Translations under genes and position numbers: made by a program
Shown: positions 1-8,180 of the stretch, one piece after another
Layout: each line of letters begins with the position of its first letter
How positions within the stretch are numbered: position 1 is the first letter of the stretch
NCBI GenBank assembly: GCA_944324485.1
Contig: CALUWM010000009.1
Coordinates: 1-64,000, forward strand
Direction of reading: 5' to 3'
From: Candidatus Gastranaerophilales bacterium
Lineage (GTDB): Bacteria > Cyanobacteriota > Vampirovibrionia > Gastranaerophilales > Gastranaerophilaceae
Length of the DNA: 64,000 nt
Notes under the pieces: generated by a model
Told to the model about the DNA's origin: nothing
The model's input: the letters and a program-made list of their open reading frames with translations, nothing else
Database searches by the model: none

Positions 1-1
1 T

Positions 2-475
2 ATCCTTGTTGCTACAATGAGCATAAATGAAAAAAGAAAACTTATAATGAGTTTTTCTATTCCTTATTTTGTTGCAAATCAGAAAATAATGGTCAGAAAA
101 ACATCTAAAATATCACATTTGCAATATTTTAACAAAAATGGTCGACTGGCTGTTGTTATGGGGACAACTGGGGAGAAAATCTCTCGCCTTATTGCTCCAA
201 ATGCACATTTTATCGGTGCAAAATCATATAACGAAGCGTATAATCTTTTATTGAATTCTCAAGTCGATGCCATTTTAGGAGATGACTGTATTCTTAAAGG
301 TTATAACGATGGTAGATTTAAAATTATTAATAAATCATATTCAAGAGAGTATTACGCAGTCGCAATAAGAAAAAGTGATGATTCTAAAGAATTGTTAAAT
401 TGTATTAATGCAGCAATAACAATATTATTAGACGAAAGAAAATTAAATTTAATAAAAGCGAGGTATTTTATTTAA
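2..475 (+). CDS. Solute-binding protein family 3 (amino-acid type), 5' end cut by window
   Basis: This is the C-terminal part of a protein resembling bacterial extracellular solute-binding proteins of family 3, which capture amino acids for ABC transporters or act as sensor domains. The reading frame is open to the window edge, so the ATG at 17 is almost certainly internal: the residues just before and after it (ILVATMSINEKRK) match the stretch of this family that precedes the F-S-x-P-Y-F motif, seen here as FSIPYF. The later G-T-T-G-E segment and the QVDAILGDD segment also fit the second lobe. No transmembrane segment or enzymatic domain follows before the stop. The next gene starts 55 bases downstream with its own -10 box. 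The ligand cannot be predicted. Confidence 0.7.
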   Translation: MLVATMSINEKRKLIMSFSIPYFVANQKIMVRKTSKISHLQYFNKNGRLAVVMGTTGEKISRLIAPNAHFIGAKSYNEAYNLLLNSQVDAILGDDCILKGYNDGRFKIINKSYSREYYAVAIRKSDDSKELLNCINAAITILLDERKLNLIKARYFI

Positions 476-494
476 TAAAAATATCTTTTTCAAA

Positions 495-500
495 TATAAT
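495..500 (+). promoter_or_regulatory. Candidate -10 box of the pyrophosphatase-like gene
   Basis: A perfect TATAAT lies 29 bases before the ATG at 530. The -35 region is poor (TTAATA at 472-477, 17-base spacer). If this promoter is used, a TTG start at 506 would lie at the transcription start, so the ATG at 530 is the better start codon. Confidence 0.45.
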
Positions 501-529
501 TGTAGTTGAAGAATTTATTTGGAATTTAT

Positions 530-2635
530 ATGGATAGAAACAAAATTAAAAAAAGACTAATTTTTTGGAATTTGTTTGTTTGGCTTTTTTTGATAATTGC
601 TGTTTATCAGGGGTATTTTGTTTATTTTGTTGATTTGACATCAACAAAATCAAAATGGATTGGGCTTTTTGCAGGAGCAGTTGCAATTTTAACCGCGTCA
701 ATTAAAATTTTAGAAAATCTATTTTATTGTCATAAAGATACATTGATCCAAAAGATTGTTTCTTATTTCCATAAAGGTGCATTAATATTTTTTAAACATC
801 AATTAAGATCGAATTTTATTATAGCGTTAATTGCATGTTGGATTTTATATGAAAAAATGGGCAAATCATTTTTGATATGTTTCGTTTCAGGAATTTTAAC
901 CTTTTTATTTTCGTATTATATTTCAGTTTTTATTTCTTCAAGAACAATAGTTAGAGTGGTAAAGGCTGTTAATGAGTCTTCTAATTGCGCTTTGAGATTA
1001 TCTCTTAATTCAGGAATAGTTTCATCTATGATGGGCATTGGATTAAGTTTGAGCGTTATTACGATTTTATTTCATTTATTTAAAGATTATCAAATTATTG
1101 GTGGATTTTTATTGGGTGCCGGACTTTCTTGTGTATTTAGTTGTGTATCAACTGCAATAATAAAAAAATCTGTTTCTTGTGCGTCAGGTATAATTTCGGG
1201 TCATATTGCAGATATAGATTTGTATGATAAACGCTCTCCTGTATTGTTGTTAGATGGTTTATCAAAAATGGTATTTAATGTTAATTCAATATCATCTGAT
1301 ATGTTTTTAACTTTTTGTGCTGTTTTAATATCTTCTATGACAATTGGGGCTTTTGCATATAATCTTATGGGTTGTTTTTTACCTATTGCAATATGTGCAA
1401 GCGGCGTATTTGCTTCTATCTTTGTTGTTTTATTGTTAAAGATTAACAAAACAAAAAGTTTAACAAAAATCGTTTATTTTTCAGTCTTTAAGGCTGTCTT
1501 TATATTGTGTGCTTTATCTTTTTACTGTATTAAATTATGGATTCCTGATGTAATTGGTTTATTTTATTCTGTGTTGTTGGGGTCTATTTGTTCTATTTTA
1601 GTCTGCTTTATAAGTTCTAATTATATTTTTTCAGATTCAAAACCTGTAAAAAATGTTGCTAACGTTGCAATTTCAGATTTTTTGCCTACCTTTTTGCAAT
1701 CTCTTCGCGAGGGATTTATGAGTATATTTATGCCGGTTTTTGTTATTGCATTAAGCATAATATTTTCCTTTTTATTATCAGAAGGAATTGAGTCTCCGCT
1801 TTTTGGAATATATGGAACTACTTTGTTTGTTCTTTCCATGGTTTCAACCATGGGGGTTATATTGTGTATAAACAATTTTTCTGTCATATTAAATTCGTCT
1901 AATGAAGTTGTTAAGTCATACGAAAATACTGAAATATCTTTATTAGAAGATAAAAAAGAGTCTTATTTGGGCGATGCTGCATATAATAGCGCTTTGTTTG
2001 GAAAAAATTTCTTCAATGCTTCAGCTGTATTGTGTGCTATTTTGGTTTTAGTTGCCTATACTTTTGTTGCTGAACTTGAAATGATTGATATTTTAAATCC
2101 TTATGTTCTGGCAGCTTTATTTTTAGGCGCTTCAATTCCTTTCTTGTATATTGCGTTTATTTTAAGTGGTGTGAATAAAACTTCAAAAAGACTTGTATTA
2201 GAAGCAAAGAAGCAGTTTAGAAATTTTCCACAAATTTTGCGTTTTGAAATGAGACCGGATTATGAAAAATGTGTTGATATTGCCTCCGGAAATTCAACAA
2301 TTCAAGCTGCTTTTTACACATTTTTAGTGATATTTGTGTTTATGTTGATAGTTTTATATCTTAAAATCGAAGCTGTTGGCGGGTTTATCATAGGGATTAT
2401 TCTGACTTCTTGTTGTTTATTGTTTTTTGCCAGTAATTCTTCTTTTGTTGCGAGAAATGCAAAAAAATATTTAAGAAGAGAATATGAAAATTCCAACTTA
2501 TCAGATGAATATGCTGTGTTAATACAGAATGATGAGGTTTTTTCCTCGATTAAGGATTTGTTTGTTCCGGTATTAAAAAATTTAATTAAATTTATAGCTA
2601 TTTTGGCATTGACCTTAGCTCCGTTGTTTATGTAG
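530..2635 (+). CDS. Degenerate membrane pyrophosphatase (HppA) homologue, predicted catalytically dead
   Basis: A polytopic membrane protein of 701 residues, close to the usual length of ion-pumping membrane pyrophosphatases, with about 15 hydrophobic segments. Family landmarks are recognisable: SSRTIVRVVKAV near residue 135 corresponds to the x-R-T helix, KQFRNFP plus RPDYEKCVDIAS to the conserved QFR...KPDY..CVDI segment, RNAKKYL to the NAKKYIE motif, and the C-terminal LIKFIAILALTLAPL helix to the family terminus. Active-site motifs are eroded: the DX7KXE segment (GADLVGKVE in active enzymes) reads SGIISGHI around residues 219-226, the DDPRNPA region reads YDKRSPV, the GNTTAA/K region is unrecognisable, and the last GDTVGDP motif reads QNDEVFSS. 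The reading frame is intact, so it is probably maintained for a non-enzymatic role. Start: the ATG at 530 has GGA seven bases upstream. Homology is well supported; the role is unknown. Confidence 0.75.
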   Translation: MDRNKIKKRLIFWNLFVWLFLIIAVYQGYFVYFVDLTSTKSKWIGLFAGAVAILTASIKILENLFYCHKDTLIQKIVSYFHKGALIFFKHQLRSNFIIALIACWILYEKMGKSFLICFVSGILTFLFSYYISVFISSRTIVRVVKAVNESSNCALRLSLNSGIVSSMMGIGLSLSVITILFHLFKDYQIIGGFLLGAGLSCVFSCVSTAIIKKSVSCASGIISGHIADIDLYDKRSPVLLLDGLSKMVFNVNSISSDMFLTFCAVLISSMTIGAFAYNLMGCFLPIAICASGVFASIFVVLLLKINKTKSLTKIVYFSVFKAVFILCALSFYCIKLWIPDVIGLFYSVLLGSICSILVCFISSNYIFSDSKPVKNVANVAISDFLPTFLQSLREGFMSIFMPVFVIALSIIFSFLLSEGIESPLFGIYGTTLFVLSMVSTMGVILCINNFSVILNSSNEVVKSYENTEISLLEDKKESYLGDAAYNSALFGKNFFNASAVLCAILVLVAYTFVAELEMIDILNPYVLAALFLGASIPFLYIAFILSGVNKTSKRLVLEAKKQFRNFPQILRFEMRPDYEKCVDIASGNSTIQAAFYTFLVIFVFMLIVLYLKIEAVGGFIIGIILTSCCLLFFASNSSFVARNAKKYLRREYENSNLSDEYAVLIQNDEVFSSIKDLFVPVLKNLIKFIAILALTLAPLFM

Positions 2636-2651
2636 TTTTGGGATGTATAAT
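2624..2651 (+). promoter_or_regulatory. Candidate leaderless promoter of yjbQ-like gene
   Basis: TTGTTT (2624-2629), a 16-base spacer and a perfect TATAAT (2646-2651) end only 6 bases before the ATG at 2658, inside and after the end of the preceding gene. No Shine-Dalgarno sequence is present in the gap. This spacing would place the transcription start at the A of the start codon. Confidence 0.5.
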
Positions 2652-2657
2652 TAGATA

Positions 2658-3074
2658 ATGAGTGTAAAAATAGAAAAATTTACAATTTCAACAAGAGGCT
2701 TTGATGATATTATTGATATTTCATCTAAGGTGCAAGGAATTGTGTCGGGCTTCAATCTTGATAATGCAATAGTAAATGTGTTTGTTGTTGCTTCTACGGC
2801 TTCAATTATAACTCTAGAGTACGAACCTGGGCTTGTGGTTGATTTGCCCGAAGTTTTAAATACAATTGTACCTGTTAATCGGGTTTATGAACATGATAAA
2901 AAATGGCATGATGGCAATGGGTATTCTCATCTTAGAGCCTCGTTGCTTGGAAATTCTATAACCATTCCTGTGTCTTTTGGAAAGTTGGAACTTGGAAATT
3001 GGCAGCAAATTGTGTTAATTGATTTTGATAATAAGCCACGAATAAGAGAGATTGTTGTTTCGGCAACATGCTAA
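2658..3074 (+). CDS. YjbQ / UPF0047 family protein
   Basis: A 138-residue single-domain protein of the YjbQ (UPF0047) family. The central VVASTASIITLEYEPGL segment, the HDGNGYSHLRASLLGNS segment and the SFGKLELGNWQQIVLIDFD segment match the family's HTTAGL-like region, its H-x-(E/D)-G-N-(S/G)-x-(A/S)-H region, and the G-x-L-x-L-G-T-W-Q-G-I-x-x-x-(E/D)-F-D motif. Some members complement thiamine-phosphate synthase mutants, but the physiological substrate is unclear. The usual HTTA histidine position reads STAS here, so activity may differ. It lies between the pyrophosphatase-like gene (22-base gap) and the M24 peptidase (15-base gap), and appears to have its own promoter. Confidence 0.8.
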   Translation: MSVKIEKFTISTRGFDDIIDISSKVQGIVSGFNLDNAIVNVFVVASTASIITLEYEPGLVVDLPEVLNTIVPVNRVYEHDKKWHDGNGYSHLRASLLGNSITIPVSFGKLELGNWQQIVLIDFDNKPRIREIVVSATC

Positions 3075-3089
3075 TGTAGTTGAAAAGTT

Positions 3090-4703
3090 ATGAAAAATAC
3101 AAAAAGAAATAATCAAATTAAATTATATACTGATATTTTAAAAGAAAATGAATATTTGCTTTTAAAGTCTGTTGATTCTTATTTTAAAGCTCCTTTTAAG
3201 GGTTCCCCTTTGAATGTATTAACTAATTTTTCCGGTTCTTGCGGTGAGGCTATAATTGACAAAAGTGGTAAGATAAAAATTTTTGTTGATTCCAGATATC
3301 ATATTTTGGTTGATAAACAAGTTTATTCGGATGTAGAAATCTATAAGATGCCTCTTGGAGAGAGTTTTTTTGATGCGTTTAAGAAAAACTATCCTAAAAA
3401 TTCTGTTTTGCATATTCCTATCGATATTAACCTTAATGAGTATTTGGAACTTGATAAATATTTTGACCTAAGAACATATAAAATTCCGGATAAATATGTA
3501 AAAAATTACGATATAATAAAAAATGCTCCTGTATTTTTAGCCGATAAAAAAGTTTACAAGAATGATTTTTTATACAAAGTTAATAAGCTTAAAAAACTTT
3601 ATCCAAAAAAAGAAAAACTTGTTATTTTTAATCTTGATGAAATAAGTTGGATTACAAATTTGAGAAGTTTTCAAACGCTTCATTCGTCAGTTTTTCGTTC
3701 GGTTTTATATTTGGATTTAAAAAATTCAAATTATATACTTTTTTTGGATAATCCGAAAGTTGCTGATGATGTTGATTGTTTAAAATATATGAAATTAAAT
3801 GCTTTCAAGGATTTTATAAACTCAATAGATGATAAAGTAGAATTTGATTATAAGGATATAAGTTTGGATAATTTTTTGTCAATAAAAAAACCAAAAAACG
3901 AAAAAGACTCTTGTCTTAAGCTTATATCTTCGGTTAAATTAAAGTCAGAAATTGAATATTTAAAAAAATGTTGTAAAAAACTTGATACTGCAATTTTGAA
4001 TTTTAAAGCTAAATTAAAAGTTGGATTAAGTGAAAAGGATTTAGTTGAAATATTTGAAGCTGAGCTTTTAAAGACAGGTGCTATTTCAACCTCTTTTAAA
4101 ACAATACTTTCTATAAATGAAAATACTGCTTCAATTCATTATTCTTCGTATGATAAAAATAAAATTTTAACTGATGATAGTATAATACTCCTTGATTGTG
4201 GCGGATATTGGTCTTGTGGATTGGCGACTGATATAACCAGAACTTTTTATTACGGAGCTAAGCCTCTAGATATCCATAAAAAAGTATATACTATGGTATT
4301 GAAGGCTTTTATAGCGTGCTATACGTCAGATGAAACAGATGCACAAAAATTAGATAAAATGGCAAGGGATATACTGCAAGAATGTAATGCTGATGGCTTT
4401 TATTTTGACCATGGTTTAGGACATGGGATTGGAACTTCTGTTCATCAAAACCCTCCTAGGTTAGGTTTAAAAAGTAAAGATATAATTATGCCTTATCAAG
4501 TTCACTCAATTGAGCCTGGATTGTATGGAAAAACCATTGAAGGGTTGCAGTTTGGAGTAAGGATAGAAAATTGCGTATATTCAGATGTGAACTATAAAAA
4601 ACATTCTTTATCAAAATTTTCTTTTGAGGAGGTTTTAATTGATTATAATCTTTTAAATGATAAAGAAAAAGAGTTTGTCAAATTTTGGCAAAATGGAATG
4701 TAA
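3090..4703 (+). CDS. Xaa-Pro aminopeptidase-like M24 metallopeptidase
   Basis: A 537-residue cytosolic metallopeptidase of family M24, probably an aminopeptidase P that removes N-terminal residues preceding proline. The N-terminal creatinase-like half (about residues 1-290) carries no catalytic residues. The pita-bread C-terminal half contains the expected metal ligands: LLDCGGYWSCGLATDITRTF supplies the two aspartates, HGLGHGIGTSVHQNPP the histidine and its conserved surroundings, SIEPGLYG one glutamate, and GVRIENCV the second. All five ligands look intact. It has no signal peptide. The stop codon lies one base before the start of the methyltransferase gene, so the two are probably co-transcribed and translationally coupled. 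Confidence 0.88.
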   Translation: MKNTKRNNQIKLYTDILKENEYLLLKSVDSYFKAPFKGSPLNVLTNFSGSCGEAIIDKSGKIKIFVDSRYHILVDKQVYSDVEIYKMPLGESFFDAFKKNYPKNSVLHIPIDINLNEYLELDKYFDLRTYKIPDKYVKNYDIIKNAPVFLADKKVYKNDFLYKVNKLKKLYPKKEKLVIFNLDEISWITNLRSFQTLHSSVFRSVLYLDLKNSNYILFLDNPKVADDVDCLKYMKLNAFKDFINSIDDKVEFDYKDISLDNFLSIKKPKNEKDSCLKLISSVKLKSEIEYLKKCCKKLDTAILNFKAKLKVGLSEKDLVEIFEAELLKTGAISTSFKTILSINENTASIHYSSYDKNKILTDDSIILLDCGGYWSCGLATDITRTFYYGAKPLDIHKKVYTMVLKAFIACYTSDETDAQKLDKMARDILQECNADGFYFDHGLGHGIGTSVHQNPPRLGLKSKDIIMPYQVHSIEPGLYGKTIEGLQFGVRIENCVYSDVNYKKHSLSKFSFEEVLIDYNLLNDKEKEFVKFWQNGM

Positions 4704-4704
4704 A

Positions 4705-5478
4705 ATGGAAGAAATTGAAATTAAAAGCACGCAAAATGATTTAGTTAAGTATGTTGTAAAATTGCAAAATGCAAAATTTAGAAAAGCTAATAAACTAATT
4801 TTTGTAGACGGCGATAAGACAATGGTGGGTTTAATTGATGATGGTGTTGAATTTGAGTATATATTTTTAAAAAAAGATAATAGATATTTGAATAAAATTA
4901 AGGCAAAAAAAATAATTTATGTTAACGATAAGATTTTAGATAAAATTTCTTCCGTGGTAACTCCTTGTTCGATGGTGGGAATAATAAAAGAGCCGGAGGT
5001 TAATTTTTCGGATTTTTTAAAATTTAATAAAATTGTCCTTCTTGATGGAATAAAAGATGCAGGTAATCTTGGTACTATTATTCGTTCTGCATGTGCATTT
5101 TTAGTTGATGGCATTATTTTAGTTAATGACTGTGTAGATATTTATAATTCTAAAACGATTAGGTCTGCGGCTCAAAATATGTTTAAAATTCCAATTATTC
5201 ATTCTGATGTTAATTTAATTCACCAATTAAAGAAAACACATACTTTAATTTCAACAGTAGTGAATTCAAAAAATGATATCACTAATTACAAATTTCCCGA
5301 AAAGTATATTGTGGCTTTTGGTTCAGAAGCTTCAGGCCTAAGCGAAGAAGTTATAAAATTGAGTGATGATAAAGTTACTTTACTTATGGATAATAATGTT
5401 GAATCTTTAAATATTGCTGTTTTTGCATCAATAACATTTGCAATGATGAAATTAAACCAAAGATTTATATGTTCTTAG
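4705..5478 (+). CDS. SpoU/TrmH-family RNA 2'-O-ribose methyltransferase
   Basis: A 257-residue SPOUT-class methyltransferase that transfers a methyl group from S-adenosylmethionine to a ribose 2'-hydroxyl in rRNA or tRNA. The N-terminal part (about 1-95) resembles the SpoU substrate-binding domain. The catalytic knot shows the three family motifs: KDAGNLGTIIRSA (motif 1 with its arginine), VAFGSEASGLS (motif 2) and VESLNIAVFASI (motif 3). A longer frame opens upstream, but the ATG at 4705 is preceded by GGA at seven bases and starts just after the peptidase stop, so I chose it; the ATG at 4693 is an alternative. The RNA target cannot be named from sequence. Confidence 0.85.
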   Translation: MEEIEIKSTQNDLVKYVVKLQNAKFRKANKLIFVDGDKTMVGLIDDGVEFEYIFLKKDNRYLNKIKAKKIIYVNDKILDKISSVVTPCSMVGIIKEPEVNFSDFLKFNKIVLLDGIKDAGNLGTIIRSACAFLVDGIILVNDCVDIYNSKTIRSAAQNMFKIPIIHSDVNLIHQLKKTHTLISTVVNSKNDITNYKFPEKYIVAFGSEASGLSEEVIKLSDDKVTLLMDNNVESLNIAVFASITFAMMKLNQRFICS

Positions 5479-5552
5479 CCTAATTATTTATTGCCTTCTT
5501 GCCTATATTATGTTATCATTATCTCACAGCGTACATAATAAAAGAGGTATTA

Positions 5553-5756
5553 ATGCGTATCGTTCCCGTTACACACAATTATAATTCCGGAGCTAACAAT
5601 TCTAAAAATATACTAACAAGATTTGAAAGCAATGGATATTATAGTCAGAGAGGTCATGCGCATAAATATACTGGTGAAGTTAGTTATGATTTAGCATATG
5701 TTAGTATGTTTGATTCTAAAATAGCTAAAGATTTAAAATTAATGGGCTTGATATAG
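5553..5756 (+). CDS. Small hypothetical protein, 67 residues
   Basis: I do not recognise this protein. It is a 67-residue, Asn/Ser/Tyr-rich polypeptide starting MRIVPVTHNYNSGANNS, without membrane segment or signal peptide. An upstream extension is possible but the ATG at 5553 has a good Shine-Dalgarno sequence (AGAGG at 7 bases). Its Ile/Asn-rich start is loosely like that of other lineage-specific proteins in this window, but an FKG-type motif is absent. It stands alone between the methyltransferase and MTA phosphorylase genes. A possible promoter lies around 5500-5520 (TATATTATG region). Confidence 0.5.
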   Translation: MRIVPVTHNYNSGANNSKNILTRFESNGYYSQRGHAHKYTGEVSYDLAYVSMFDSKIAKDLKLMGLI

Positions 5757-5795
5757 CTGTTTATATTGTTGAGTTGAGTATTTAGGAAAAAAGTT

Positions 5796-6581
5796 ATGAA
5801 AGATTTAGCAAGTATCGGGATTTTTGGGGGTTCTGGATTTTATAAGTTTTTAGATGATATTGAAGAAATTCAAATAGACACGCCTTACGGAAAAACATCA
5901 GATGCTCTTATGCTTGGCAAAATAGCAGGAAAAAAAGTTGCTTTTATGCCGCGCCATGGAAGAAATCATTCTATTGCACCTCATAAGGTAAATTACAGGG
6001 CAAATGTATGGGCTATGAAGGAAATTGGTTGCAAAAGAGTTATTTCCCCTTGCGCTGCCGGTTCTCTTCAAAAAGAAGTAAAACCTGGTGATATAGTTTT
6101 TTGTGACCAATACGTAAATTGGACAAATGGCAGACAAGATACTTTTTTTGATAAAAATGATATTCAACATATCTCGGCCGCTGAACCATATTGCCCGCAA
6201 TTGAGAAAAATTGCGATAAGTTGTGCAGAGGAATTGGGCTTTTCAATTCATAAAAGTGGTACTGTTGTTGTAATTCAGGGACCAAGATTTTCTACTAAAG
6301 CTGAGAGTGCTTTTTTTAGTAAACAAGGTTGGCAAGTTATTAATATGACTCAATACCCTGAAGCCCATCTTGTTAAAGAGCTTAATATGTGTCCTTTAAA
6401 TATTTCATTAATTACTGATTATGATGCTGGACTTGTTGCTGAATGTGATCCGGTTTCGCATGAAGCTGTTATGAAAGTATTTAGCGATAATATACAAAAA
6501 TTACAAAAATTGTTATTTAAAATAGTTGAAATGACTGATGATAAAAAAACTTGCGATTGTGATAATCAAGCAAAATGGTAA
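5796..6581 (+). CDS. mtnP: S-methyl-5'-thioadenosine phosphorylase
   Basis: A 261-residue purine nucleoside phosphorylase of the MTAP branch. It splits methylthioadenosine, the by-product of polyamine synthesis, into adenine and methylthioribose-1-phosphate, feeding methionine and purine salvage. Diagnostic segments are the N-terminal GIFGGSGFY phosphate loop, MPRHGRNHSIAPHKVNYRAN, SPCAAGSLQ, QGPRFSTKAES, and INMTQYPEAHLVKELN followed by ITDYDAG, where the T-x-x-P-E-(A/V) core and the aspartate contact base and ribose. Length is normal for the family. An AGGAAAAA sequence precedes the ATG at 5796. The yggT gene follows after nine bases, so the two probably form an operon. metK, elsewhere in this window, connects to the same methionine cycle. 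Confidence 0.88.
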   Translation: MKDLASIGIFGGSGFYKFLDDIEEIQIDTPYGKTSDALMLGKIAGKKVAFMPRHGRNHSIAPHKVNYRANVWAMKEIGCKRVISPCAAGSLQKEVKPGDIVFCDQYVNWTNGRQDTFFDKNDIQHISAAEPYCPQLRKIAISCAEELGFSIHKSGTVVVIQGPRFSTKAESAFFSKQGWQVINMTQYPEAHLVKELNMCPLNISLITDYDAGLVAECDPVSHEAVMKVFSDNIQKLQKLLFKIVEMTDDKKTCDCDNQAKW

Positions 6582-6590
6582 GGTGTAGTT

Positions 6591-6857
6591 ATGGGTTTAG
6601 CGATTGCAGTTGCAAGAATATTTGATTTAATTTTTTTAATTTTATTTATAACAATATTGTTGAGTTGGTTTCCAAAGATTAACTGGTATAATGAACCTTT
6701 TAGGTCTTTGCGTGCTTTTAGTGAGATTTTTTTAGGTCCTTTTAGAAAGCTTATTCCGCCAATAGGAATGATTGATATTTCTCCAATTGTTGCGTTTTTT
6801 TGTTTGTCGATTTTGAGAAATATTTTAGTTGGTTTATTGGTTAAATTAGGCGTTTAA
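6591..6857 (+). CDS. YggT family (Ycf19-like) membrane protein
   Basis: An 88-residue membrane protein of the YggT family, known in cyanobacteria and plastids as Ycf19-like. Two hydrophobic segments (about residues 5-25 and 60-85) flank a loop carrying the family's W-F-P and the LGPFRKLIPPIGMIDISPIVAF signature. Relatives have been linked to membrane organisation, division or osmotic response, but the molecular role is not settled. The start at 6591 follows AAGGTG. It is the last gene before a bidirectional terminator shared with the convergent fabF operon. Confidence 0.85.
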   Translation: MGLAIAVARIFDLIFLILFITILLSWFPKINWYNEPFRSLRAFSEIFLGPFRKLIPPIGMIDISPIVAFFCLSILRNILVGLLVKLGV

Positions 6858-6874
6858 AAATATATTTATTAAAA

Positions 6875-6900
6875 AAAGACCTCGAAAATTCGAGGTCTTT
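6875..6900. terminator. Bidirectional intrinsic terminator between yggT and fabF
   Basis: A hairpin with stem AAAGACCTCGAA / TTCGAGGTCTTT around a 2-base loop, flanked by A-rich sequence on the left and T-rich on the right, lies between convergent genes and can serve both strands. Confidence 0.85.
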
Positions 6901-6907
6901 TATATTT

Positions 6908-8146
6908 TTATTTTTTAAATACAAGAACCGCGTTGCAACCGCCAAAGCCAAAAGAATTTGAAAGTACTGCTTTAATTTCTTTTTCTTTTGCTTTATGTGG
7001 AACATAGTCAAGGTTTGCAACCTCGGGGTCTTGTTCTTCCAGATTGATTGTAGGAGGAACAATTCCATCTAACATTGCTTTTATTGCTATAATAGCTTCA
7101 ACTGAACCGGCGCCTCCTAACATATGACCTGTCATTGATTTTGTAGAAGAAACAAGCAAGTTTTTATTTTGTGTTTTATCTCCAAAAACTTTTGCAATTG
7201 CTTTTGATTCAGCTATATCACCCACATGTGTTGATGTGCCGTGAGCGTTGATATAATCTATATCTTCAGGATTTAAACCTGCATCTTTTAGGGCTAGATT
7301 CATAGCTAAAATTGCACCGTTTCCTTCCGGATCCGGAGCTACCATGTCATAGGCATCGGATGATTGACCGTATCCTACTAATTCTGCATAAATTCTGGCA
7401 CCACGTTTAATAGCATGTTCTCTTTCTTCTAAAACAAGAATTCCTGCTCCTTCTGACATAATAAAACCGTCTCTTTTTATATCATAGGGTCTTGAAGCTT
7501 TCTTGGGGTCTTCATTTGCTTTGGATAGAGTTTTTGCGGATGTAAATGCTCCTATTCCCATATCACAAATACCTGCTTCTGCTCCTCCTGCAACCATTAC
7601 ATCAGCATCTCCACATTGAATTGCTCTAGCTGCGTCTCCAATAGAGTGAGCACCGGTTGCACAAGCTGTAACAACTGATTTTGACATACCTCTAAGACCA
7701 TATTTTATGGAAATTTTTCCTGCTGCCATATTTGTAATCATCATTGGAACCATAAATGGAGAGCATTTATGGTAACCTCTTGCTTGCATTACCTCGTGGT
7801 TTTTTTGTATTGTTTCAAGTCCACCGGCTGCAGAACCTGCTATAACACCTATTCTTGTCAGATCCTCTTTGCTAAGGTCTAATTTTGAATCTTCCATGGC
7901 TTCTGTTGCTGCAACAACCGAACATAAAATAAATTTATCCATTCTTCTTGCATCTTTTGGATCAACATATTTGGAACAGTCAAAATCCGGAACTTGTCCG
8001 CCGATGTGTACTAAATGTTTTTCTAAATCTAAATTGAGGTATTTTATTCCGCTTTCACCTTTTTTTAGATTTTCCCAAAGGGTGTTAACCCCAACACCGA
8101 ATGGTGAAACGCATCCCATGCCGGTTACTACAACTCTTCTTTTCAT
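6908..8146 (-). CDS. fabF: Beta-ketoacyl-ACP synthase II
   Basis: A 412-residue condensing enzyme of type II fatty acid synthesis. It extends acyl-ACP with malonyl-ACP by two carbons. The Cys-His-His triad is intact: C162 in VVTACATGAHS, H302 in NAHGTSTHVGD, and H341 in SMTGHMLGGAGS. The N-terminal VVVTGMGCVSPFG and C-terminal SNSFGFGGCNAVLVF are typical. It is the last gene of the leftward oxidoreductase-fabH-fabF run, 34 bases after fabH, and ends at the bidirectional terminator. Confidence 0.95.
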   Translation of the reverse strand: MKRRVVVTGMGCVSPFGVGVNTLWENLKKGESGIKYLNLDLEKHLVHIGGQVPDFDCSKYVDPKDARRMDKFILCSVVAATEAMEDSKLDLSKEDLTRIGVIAGSAAGGLETIQKNHEVMQARGYHKCSPFMVPMMITNMAAGKISIKYGLRGMSKSVVTACATGAHSIGDAARAIQCGDADVMVAGGAEAGICDMGIGAFTSAKTLSKANEDPKKASRPYDIKRDGFIMSEGAGILVLEEREHAIKRGARIYAELVGYGQSSDAYDMVAPDPEGNGAILAMNLALKDAGLNPEDIDYINAHGTSTHVGDIAESKAIAKVFGDKTQNKNLLVSSTKSMTGHMLGGAGSVEAIIAIKAMLDGIVPPTINLEEQDPEVANLDYVPHKAKEKEIKAVLSNSFGFGGCNAVLVFKK

Positions 8147-8180
8147 ACTTCTTTATTCTCTCCTTATTTGTTATATATTA

